Part shown: positions 1 through 6,114 of the stretch, in pieces
Layout: each line of letters begins with the position of its first letter
Numbering within the stretch: position 1 is the first letter of the stretch
NCBI GenBank assembly: GCA_030672485.1
Contig: DAOVGH010000024.1
Coordinates: 1-11,997, forward strand
From: Desulfobacterales bacterium
GTDB lineage: Bacteria; Desulfobacterota; DSM-4660; Desulfatiglandales; B25-G16
Direction: 5' to 3'
Length of the DNA stretch: 11,997 nt
Made by a program: the position numbers and the translations under genes
Notes under the pieces: generated by a model
Database searches by the model: none
What the model was told of the DNA's origin: nothing
What the model saw: the letters and a program-made list of their open reading frames with translations, nothing else

Positions 1-495
1 GGCTGGTTCCCTCGCGTCTTTCAACTTACGCGAAGCGTATGCTCTATGCAGTGACTACCTGGCCGGCATTACCGCCTATCTTGCTCTGGCCCTGGGCCTA
101 CCCCTGTGGTCTTTTTTCCCTGTTCCCGGTCCTTTGCCTGGGAATTCTGCTGGGAGCAGGAAAACGCGTTCCAAGGCCGGCATGTTGCGAACAGTAAAAG
201 GGCAAAACCCGGCTCCGCTCTTGAATTAATCAAGGTCACCAGGGTACGAAAAGATGAGAAAAGGCAATCAGGCCAAAATGGTTGATCCTGAGGCGATTCT
301 AAAAGCTGATTTTTCTTGACTTGAGAAACTTTTTGTCGTTTCATCAAGCAGAGTTTTTTTCCATAAATCCTCCAACCTCAATTTAGGGCTTACCCCATGG
401 AGAATCCACTCAAAATGGGCCTACCTAGGTTCTAACGGGACCTGGGTGTTCTGTTAGGAGCTTATTCAATTTAATTCCGGAAAGGAGGGAAATAA
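1..495. other. Leading intergenic region, no convincing gene
   Basis: No gene can be defended in this stretch. Two forward frames are open from the left edge, one to a TAA at 227-229 and one to a TAG-free run ending in a TAA near 195, so the 3' end of a gene starting outside the window is possible. Neither translation resembles a family I know, and both are rich in Pro, Leu and Cys. The reverse-strand open frame at 69-347 has low-complexity composition and no recognisable domain. A possible sigma70-like promoter for the following transporter is TTGACT at 316-321 with TTTCAT 17 bases further on at 339-344; the -10 match is weak. The last 15 bases hold the transporter's strong ribosome site. 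Confidence 0.4.
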
Positions 496-1977
496 ATGGC
501 AGAAAAAATCAAGAATATGGGGACAAATCAAGAATACCTCATTGGGGGCGAGGTTTCGATGGGTAAACTGGACCCCTTAAAGCTGGCAGTGCTGCCTACG
601 TTTTTGGGCATCTTTCTCTATATAGGGCCCGGGATCCTCTGGGCAGCCCTGGCCCAGGGAAGCGGAGAGCTTATCTGGTGGCCTTACTTGACGGCCAAAT
701 ATGGGGCGGCCTTCCTGGGACTGTTGATCCCCGCCTGCCTGTTGCAGTACTGGATCAACCTGGAGATCATGCGCTATGTCATACTCACTGGCGAGAATCC
801 CATGACCGGCTTCACCCGGATCGGAAAATGGTACGCCAGTATCATCTTCATAGGGGTCTTGATCGAGAATATCTGGTTCGGCGCTTACGCCAGTGCGGGA
901 GGGACCGCCCTGGGAGCACTTACTCAATTTCCTGCAGCATGGGGTCCAGGGGGCAGGGCCCTGTTCTGGGGCTATCTCACCATTGGCATCTATCTCTTCG
1001 CCCTCGTCTTTGGCCGGGTCGTCTACAATGTGCTGGAAAAGTTCTCCATAGCGATTGTGGTGATCACCATCGGAGGGATCACTGCCGCCCTGTTTCAACC
1101 CAAGGTCTACTCGGTGGGCTTCGAATTCGTCTCCGCCCTGGTGCCCCATGTCCCCCGACCCAGCAACTGGGACCCCAAGGACCTGGGTATTATAGTCACC
1201 AGTATTGCCTATGCGGGGGCCGGAGGGTTTGGCCAGCTCTTCATCGGCTACTGGATCCGAGATAAGGGGGCGGGCATGGGCAAACTTATCGGCAGAGTGA
1301 CAAGCCCCATCACCGGGACACTAGAGGCCATCCCCGCTACGGGAATGGCCTTCGCGGATACGGAGGAAAACAAGAGAAACTACAAGGGATGGGTGCGCTA
1401 TATTACCACCGAAAACGGCATCGCCATCTTTCTCAATACCCTGACCACCGTAATCATGTGCTGGCTGGCCTTCGCCCTGCTGTTGCCGGAAGGTAAGATA
1501 CCGAAGGGCTGGGAGATTGCGGTTGTACAGTCGGCCTTCTTCGAGGTAGCCTGGGGAAGCATCGGAAGGGCCTTATTCCTGATAGTAGCTGCCGCCTTCC
1601 TCTGCGATGCCTGGCTACAGCTGACCGACGGGTTCTCCCGGATGTGGGCCGACTTCATCTATTCCAACATCAAGCGGGGCCGCAAGTATCACTTCCGCAC
1701 CTGGTATTACATCTTTGTGGGTGTCTTTTCGGTCTCCACCATTTTCACTATGACACTGGCCCAGCCAGGGAAGCTCATCATGATACGGGGTATCTGCTCC
1801 TTCTTGGCCATGGCGGTCTTTGCACCGGGGCTGATCTATCTTAACTACTACATGATTCCCAAGGCCTTCCCCAAGTGGGTCAAGCCCCACCCCATCACGC
1901 AAGGCCTCATGTATTTTTGCACGGCCTCTTATGTGGTCATGAGCCTGGTTTATCTCTATATCGTGTTTGTGCGCTGA
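496..1977 (+). CDS. Divergent Nramp (SLC11)-related membrane transporter
   Basis: This 493-residue, very hydrophobic protein has about 11-12 predicted membrane segments and belongs to the Nramp-like part of the LeuT fold. The first helix begins with the Nramp-typical GPG (residues 44-46). The sixth-helix region carries AYAGAGG at 238-244 followed by WIRDKG at 253-258, a signature I associate with the distant bacterial Nramp-related branch. Classical Nramp metal transporters have DPGN in helix 1 and MPH in helix 6. Here the equivalent stretches read GSGE (55-58) and AGAGG, so Mn/Fe transport cannot be assumed and the substrate is unknown. A strong AGGAGG at 483-488 lies 7 bases before the ATG, which supports this start; the first 25 residues are polar and would face the cytoplasm. 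The gene is GC-rich and appears monocistronic, with hairpins downstream. The family call is fairly sure; the substrate is not. Confidence 0.85.
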   Translation: MAEKIKNMGTNQEYLIGGEVSMGKLDPLKLAVLPTFLGIFLYIGPGILWAALAQGSGELIWWPYLTAKYGAAFLGLLIPACLLQYWINLEIMRYVILTGENPMTGFTRIGKWYASIIFIGVLIENIWFGAYASAGGTALGALTQFPAAWGPGGRALFWGYLTIGIYLFALVFGRVVYNVLEKFSIAIVVITIGGITAALFQPKVYSVGFEFVSALVPHVPRPSNWDPKDLGIIVTSIAYAGAGGFGQLFIGYWIRDKGAGMGKLIGRVTSPITGTLEAIPATGMAFADTEENKRNYKGWVRYITTENGIAIFLNTLTTVIMCWLAFALLLPEGKIPKGWEIAVVQSAFFEVAWGSIGRALFLIVAAAFLCDAWLQLTDGFSRMWADFIYSNIKRGRKYHFRTWYYIFVGVFSVSTIFTMTLAQPGKLIMIRGICSFLAMAVFAPGLIYLNYYMIPKAFPKWVKPHPITQGLMYFCTASYVVMSLVYLYIVFVR

Positions 1978-2053
1978 ATGGAAAGGGCAGCGAGGGACCT
2001 CATAGCCTCATCGGGGATAACGGGCTTGAAGGCCGCCTGAGCCGAAAGCGAAA

Positions 2054-2126
2054 AACGGCAGGGATGGCGCCGGACGGAGGAGCAACAGCGATGGGTCCTC
2101 CGGCCTTTGGCGCCACCCCTGCCGTT
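2054..2126. repeat. Long GC-rich imperfect palindrome (about 26 bp stem)
   Basis: The left arm at 2054-2081 and right arm at 2096-2126 pair over about 26 base pairs: ten perfect pairs, an A/C mismatch, seven more pairs, a TTT bulge on the right arm (2106-2108), two pairs, an A/G mismatch and a final seven pairs. The loop is 14 bases (2082-2095). This is much longer than an ordinary terminator stem and no T-run follows it. It could be a REP/MITE-like element, an mRNA-stabilising 3' structure or a bidirectional transcript end. A competing pairing of GAGCAAC (2080-2086) with GTTGCTC (2129-2135) also exists. Confidence 0.75.
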
Positions 2127-2177
2127 GCGTTGCTCACGCCAGGCACCTCTCTGACCATTTCCTTGTTCCCTCGGTAA

Positions 2178-2210
2178 GCAAACCAATAAGGTTTGCCTTT
2201 AAAATAATTC
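2178..2210 (+). terminator. Possible rho-independent terminator
   Basis: A perfect 7-bp stem (GCAAACC at 2178-2184, GGTTTGC at 2190-2196) with an AATAA loop is followed by CTTTAAAATAATTC. The tail is AT-rich but not a clean T-run and the stem is moderate in GC, so termination would be weak. The alternative reading is an operator upstream of the trehalose operon. Confidence 0.35.
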
Positions 2211-2292
2211 TTTGTTTCACCATGGCTCCTTTGGTTGAATGGGTCGTAGTCACACTGTCTTTCCCATCTTTCCGTCTTTGATGTGAACCATC

Positions 2293-4482
2293 ATGAGAAG
2301 GCTGTTGATTGTTTCAAATAGGTTGCCGGTTACCATTGAAAAGAGAAAAGACGGTCTCCACTTTTCTCAGAGTGCCGGGGGTTTGGCAACAGGCTTGGGC
2401 TCACTCTATAAACTCTATGACAGTATATGGATAGGATGGCCAGGGATTACCTCGGATAAGACAAATAAGGAGGAAAGGGGGCACATCGAGTCAAGATTGA
2501 TGTCTGAGTTTGCCTGCCATCCAGTTTTCCTCTCACAAAATGATATAGAAAAGTACTATCATGGTTTTAGCAACAAGACCCTCTGGCCCCTCTTCCACTA
2601 TTTCACCCAATATGTAATCCATGAAAAAAGTCTGTGGGAGGCTTATAGACGCGTAAATGAGCTTTTTAGTGAGGTAATCTATGAGATCGCAGGGAAAGAC
2701 GATATTATTTGGATACACGATTATCATCTAATGCTACTTCCCAAATATACAAGGCAGAGATTACCCGATGCAGAGATAGGCTTTTTCCATCATATACCCT
2801 TTCCCTCCTTTGAGATATTTCGTTTACTTCCATGGCGTAATGAAATTTTGGAAGGGCTCTTAGGAGCGGATATTATCGGTTTTCATACCGATGATTATAC
2901 CCGCCATTTTCTTAGTAGCACACATCGTTTATTGGGTTATGAATACACTATGGGCCAGATAAATGCCGATGATCGAATAATAAGGGCAGATACGTTTCCA
3001 ATGGGAATAGCCTATGAACGCTTTTCAAAGGCTGTTCAAGATCCCAAGGTACAGAGAGAGATAACCAAGCTCCGAAAAAGCCTGCCAGAGCGGAAGATAA
3101 TCTTGTCGGTAGACCGTTTGGACTACACCAAGGGAATTCCTCAACGCCTGGAGGTGCTTAACACCTTTTTAGAAAGAAATCCGATGTATAGGGAGAAAAT
3201 TATCTTTATCCTAATTGCAACTCCTTCCCGAACCCAGGTAAATCACTATAAGTTGCTGAAAAGGCAAATAGATGAACTTGTAGGTCGGATCAATGGAAAA
3301 TACGGCACTATTGGCTGGACTCCTATTTGGTACCTCTACCGCTATTTACCCTTCCCTATTCTTACCGCCCTTTATAACGTTGCTGACGTCTGCCTTGTCA
3401 CTCCCCTCAGAGACGGAATGAATCTCATAGCAAAGGAATATATCACGGCTAAGACGAGTGGCAAGGGAGTTCTCATCCTTAGTGAGATGGCTGGAGCTGC
3501 AAAAGAATTGGGAGAGACGATTATAGTAAACCCTAATAGCAGGGAAGAGATGGTGGAGGCATTGGCAAAGGCCTTGACGATGCCAGAGGAGGAACAGATA
3601 GAACGCAACAGAGTAATGCAAAAGCGGATTCAGCGTTATGACGTGGTGCGATGGGCGGAGGAGTTTATGGATAGATTGGTTCACACCAAGAAACTTCAGA
3701 AAGAGATGGATGCGAGGATACTGAGCCCCGAAATGAAAACGAGATTATTGAGCGACTATCGTAACGCCAAGAGGCGACTCTTCCTGTTGGACTATGACGG
3801 AACTCTCATTCCGTTTTTTGGAAAACCGCAAGAGGCAAGGCCTGGAGAAAATCTCTTGCAGTTGCTCCGGAAACTTGCTGCAGACCCCAGAAATGAAGTG
3901 GTTCTCCTCAGTGGTCGGGATAAAGAGACCATAGAGAGCTGGTTCGGCACCTTAGGACTTGGGCTTGTTTGTGAACATGGTGTATGGATAAAGGAGGATG
4001 AGTGGGAAATGATAGAACCCCTGACAGATGACTGGAAGGGAGAGATACGCCCAATCCTTGAGCTCTATATGGATAGAACCCCTGGCTCTTTTATTGAGGA
4101 AAAGGAATTTTCCCTTGTTTGGCACTACAGAAAAGCTGATCCTGAACTAAGCACAACAAGGGTAAGGGAGTTGATAGATGAACTTGTGAATCTTACCGCC
4201 AATCTCAATCTTCAGATATTGGAGGGAAGCAAGGTAGTTGAGGTGAAAAATAGTGGCATAAACAAAGGGCGTGCGGCACTGCGGTGGATTGCCGGGGAAG
4301 ACTGGAACTTCATCTTGGCGATAGGAGATGATCGGACAGACGAGGATAGCTTCGAAGTTCTTCCCGAGATAGCTTATTCCCTTAAGGTTGGCTTGAGTTC
4401 CTCTCTGGCCAGGTTCAATCTGAAGTCCCAGAGAGATGTGCTTTTGTTATTAGAAGAACTCGCGTTAGCAGGATTAAGATAA
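2293..4482 (+). CDS. Bifunctional trehalose-6-phosphate synthase/phosphatase (OtsA-OtsB fusion)
   Basis: The cytoplasmic protein of 729 residues should make trehalose-6-phosphate from NDP-glucose and glucose-6-phosphate and then dephosphorylate it to trehalose. Residues 1 to about 470 are a GT20 synthase domain. It has the NRLPV start (Arg10), the GG pair at 29-30, IHDYH at 141-145, HHIPFP at 166-171, VDRLDYTKG at 273-281 (Arg275 and Lys280, the phosphate-binding pair) and DGMNL to Glu382 (Asp374 and Glu382 matching the donor-site acids of E. coli OtsA). Residues from about 490 on are a HAD phosphatase: DYDGT at 500-504 (nucleophile Asp500), SGRD at 540-543, NKG at 657-659 and GDDRTDED at 678-685. 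All catalytic motifs of both halves are intact. The ATG is the first one after an in-frame TGA at 2284 and begins directly with the first beta strand, although no strong ribosome site precedes it. Its stop overlaps the next gene. The gene is AT-richer than the preceding transporter. Confidence 0.95.
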   Translation: MRRLLIVSNRLPVTIEKRKDGLHFSQSAGGLATGLGSLYKLYDSIWIGWPGITSDKTNKEERGHIESRLMSEFACHPVFLSQNDIEKYYHGFSNKTLWPLFHYFTQYVIHEKSLWEAYRRVNELFSEVIYEIAGKDDIIWIHDYHLMLLPKYTRQRLPDAEIGFFHHIPFPSFEIFRLLPWRNEILEGLLGADIIGFHTDDYTRHFLSSTHRLLGYEYTMGQINADDRIIRADTFPMGIAYERFSKAVQDPKVQREITKLRKSLPERKIILSVDRLDYTKGIPQRLEVLNTFLERNPMYREKIIFILIATPSRTQVNHYKLLKRQIDELVGRINGKYGTIGWTPIWYLYRYLPFPILTALYNVADVCLVTPLRDGMNLIAKEYITAKTSGKGVLILSEMAGAAKELGETIIVNPNSREEMVEALAKALTMPEEEQIERNRVMQKRIQRYDVVRWAEEFMDRLVHTKKLQKEMDARILSPEMKTRLLSDYRNAKRRLFLLDYDGTLIPFFGKPQEARPGENLLQLLRKLAADPRNEVVLLSGRDKETIESWFGTLGLGLVCEHGVWIKEDEWEMIEPLTDDWKGEIRPILELYMDRTPGSFIEEKEFSLVWHYRKADPELSTTRVRELIDELVNLTANLNLQILEGSKVVEVKNSGINKGRAALRWIAGEDWNFILAIGDDRTDEDSFEVLPEIAYSLKVGLSSSLARFNLKSQRDVLLLLEELALAGLR

Positions 4483-5699
4483 TGCATGGTTTGGAGGATT
4501 ATAGGGATACTGTGGGGGATGAGGTACTAGGCAAGATAGCCAGAAAGGCAAGGAACCTTTACGGAAAGCATATCTTACATATCAACTCCACGTATCAAGG
4601 TGGAGGCGTGGCAGAAATCTTAAACAGCCTTGTACCGCTTATGAATGACATAGGAATTGATGCAGGCTGGAGAATATTACACGGGTTTCCTGACTTTTTT
4701 GAGATAACCAAAAAATTTCACAATTCACTTCAGGGTGAGTCCCTACACTTTACTGAAAGGAAAAAACGATTATACTACCAAGCCAACGGAGACTTTGCCA
4801 CATATACCCATATAGACCACGATTGTGTAATTATACACGATCCACAACCCCTTCCCCTCATAAAGTTTTACAAAAAGAGACAACCATGGGTGTGGAGATG
4901 CCATGTAGATTTATCACATCCGAATGCCCAGCTATGGAACTTCCTTACTACCTTCATACTTAAATATGATCTAGTGGTTGTTTCTAACGAGAATTATAAG
5001 AAAAGAGACTTCCCCGTGGAACAGAGAATTATCTATCCGGCCATTGATCCACTTTCCTCGAAAAATATGCCGCTTTCCGACAAGGATATCTCAAAATATC
5101 TCAGAAAATTCAATGTGAGCACGGATAAGCCGCTCATAACCCAAATATCAAGATTTGATAAGTGGAAAGACCCAGGAGGCGTGATAAAGGTATTCAAGCT
5201 CGTCAAGGAAAAGGTTGATTGCAGATTAGTGCTGTGCGGTAACATAGCTACAGATGACCCCGAAGGAGTGAGAATGTATGAAAGGGTGGAGAGAGAGGCA
5301 AAAGGGTTAACTGAGGCAGGAGATATAATACTCGTAACTGACCCTGCAGCCTCAAACTTCATATTTGTCAACGCCCTCCAGCGTATATCTTCAGTCATAA
5401 TACAGAAATCCATAAAAGAGGGCTTTGGACTTGTCGTAACAGAGGCGCTATGGAAGGGAACACCAGTTGTAGGTTCAAAGGTAGGTGGTATACCGCTTCA
5501 AATAATAGATGGAGAAAATGGCTTTTTGCTTGATCCTCATGATAATCAAGGGTTTGCAGACAGGATTATCAGGATTCTGCACGATCCGGATCTATCAAGA
5601 GAAATGGGTAAGAGGGGTCGGGAGCACGTTAGAAAGAATTTTCTGATAACGAGACTTCTGATGGATTATTTGGATTTGTTGGTGGAGATGACTAGATGA
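4482..5699 (+). CDS. treT: TreT-like trehalose glycosyltransferring synthase (GT4)
   Basis: The 405-residue GT-B glycosyltransferase matches TreT in length and motifs. TreT makes trehalose reversibly from NDP-glucose and free glucose. Visible features are a glycine-rich acceptor-domain loop with GGG at 40-42, the TreT-type IHDPQP at 118-123, WRCHVDLSHP shortly after it, SRFDKWKDP at 223-231 at the start of the donor domain, and the GT4 E-x7-E pair Glu313/Glu321 in KEGFGLVVTEA. Its ATG overlaps the upstream stop by one base (TAATG), so translation is probably coupled to the OtsA-OtsB fusion; only a weak AGGA lies in front. The coupling suggests the two proteins work together. A fused synthase/phosphatase operating with a GT4 partner has been described in the archaeon Thermoproteus tenax, so this protein could be an enzyme of its own or an activating subunit. 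The TreT-family call is strong; which of the two roles applies is open. Confidence 0.85.
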   Translation: MHGLEDYRDTVGDEVLGKIARKARNLYGKHILHINSTYQGGGVAEILNSLVPLMNDIGIDAGWRILHGFPDFFEITKKFHNSLQGESLHFTERKKRLYYQANGDFATYTHIDHDCVIIHDPQPLPLIKFYKKRQPWVWRCHVDLSHPNAQLWNFLTTFILKYDLVVVSNENYKKRDFPVEQRIIYPAIDPLSSKNMPLSDKDISKYLRKFNVSTDKPLITQISRFDKWKDPGGVIKVFKLVKEKVDCRLVLCGNIATDDPEGVRMYERVEREAKGLTEAGDIILVTDPAASNFIFVNALQRISSVIIQKSIKEGFGLVVTEALWKGTPVVGSKVGGIPLQIIDGENGFLLDPHDNQGFADRIIRILHDPDLSREMGKRGREHVRKNFLITRLLMDYLDLLVEMTR

Positions 5700-5872
5700 A
5701 TGGCATGACAAGGTGAAACGGGCAGGATAAAATGCAACCCTTGACTGGCAATCCTTTGACTTATGCATTATAGGCCAACATCACATTGGTCCTGCGTAAA
5801 GATCAACCCCACAGGAAGATCTCAAATAAAAGCCCACAAGTACAATCTTGGTCTGATGTAGCTATCTTTCCT

Positions 5873-5884
5873 GAGCAATTGCTC
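5873..5884. promoter_or_regulatory. Perfect 12-bp palindrome, possible operator
   Basis: GAGCAATTGCTC is a perfect dyad 231 bases before the Mo enzyme start. Its size suits a dimeric regulator, but no matching regulator gene is in the window and I found no second copy. Confidence 0.3.
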
Positions 5885-5925
5885 GGCGAAGTCTAATCCG
5901 CCATTGTGTATTTCTTCAGTATTTC

Positions 5926-6093
5926 GGTAACGGTTAAGACTTGCGCCGAGCTCAGCCGAGCGGTGACGAAGCCCGTCTTCCGAGTCCTGGAATCGGGGAT
6001 CGGTTAAAGGCTAAGGTAACGTGAAGAGAAACGGACGAATGACGTAACCGCAGAACGAAACGGGCATCCTAACCGTAACCCATAAACGTTACC
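5926..6093 (+). ncRNA. Candidate structured RNA, possibly a group II intron remnant
   Basis: GGTAACGGTTA at 5926-5936 pairs with TAACCGTAACC at 6070-6080 with one A/A mismatch. Inside it, GGTAACGT at 6015-6022 pairs with ACGTAACC at 6042-6049, again with one A/A mismatch at the equivalent place, and can instead pair perfectly with ACGTTACC at 6086-6093. Further small hairpins are GCTC/GAGC near 5950-5961 and GAAG/CTTC near 5968-5980. The block is purine-rich with GUGAAGAG-AAACGG and GAACGAAACGG runs that remind me of domain I of bacterial group II introns. There is no room for the remaining domains and no reverse transcriptase here, so it would be a fragment. A cis-acting leader of the Mo enzyme operon is the alternative. 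Confidence 0.35.
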
Positions 6094-6114
6094 ACAAGGG
6101 AAAGGGGATTTCGA

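Larger units (their letters stand above)
1978..2292. other. Intergenic region with two hairpins
   Basis: The 315 bases between the Nramp-like gene and the trehalose operon hold no credible gene. They contain the long hairpin at 2054-2126 and the smaller perfect hairpin at 2178-2196. An AT-rich tract at 2197-2215 could contribute to a promoter for the trehalose operon, but I see no convincing -35/-10 pair. The trehalose gene start at 2293 has no clear Shine-Dalgarno sequence. Confidence 0.6.
5700..6114. other. Structured 415-bp intergenic region
   Basis: No gene is supported in this gap. It contains two TTGACT boxes at 5741 and 5756 with a nearby CATTAT, which could be part of a promoter, although the spacing is poor (19 for the first). 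A small bulged hairpin spans about 5772-5795, a perfect 12-bp palindrome lies at 5873-5884, and a densely self-complementary block runs from 5926 to 6093. The ribosome site of the Mo enzyme gene (AAGGGG) is at 6102-6107. Confidence 0.6.

Noticed and set aside
69..347. Reverse-strand open frame in the leading intergenic region
   Set aside because: It has no recognisable domain or ribosome site, and a biased composition.
577..1149. Long reverse-strand open frame (190 codons) inside the Nramp-like gene
   Set aside because: It is antisense to a clear membrane protein in GC-rich sequence, has an Asp/Gly/Pro-rich translation and no domain.
678..1265. Forward open frame of 195 codons in another phase of the Nramp-like gene
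   Set aside because: It lies fully within the transporter and its Arg/Pro/Leu-rich translation is typical of an out-of-phase shadow.
5745..5760. Sigma54 (-24/-12) promoter
   Set aside because: TGGCA is followed by TTGA rather than TTGC and the spacing is one base short.
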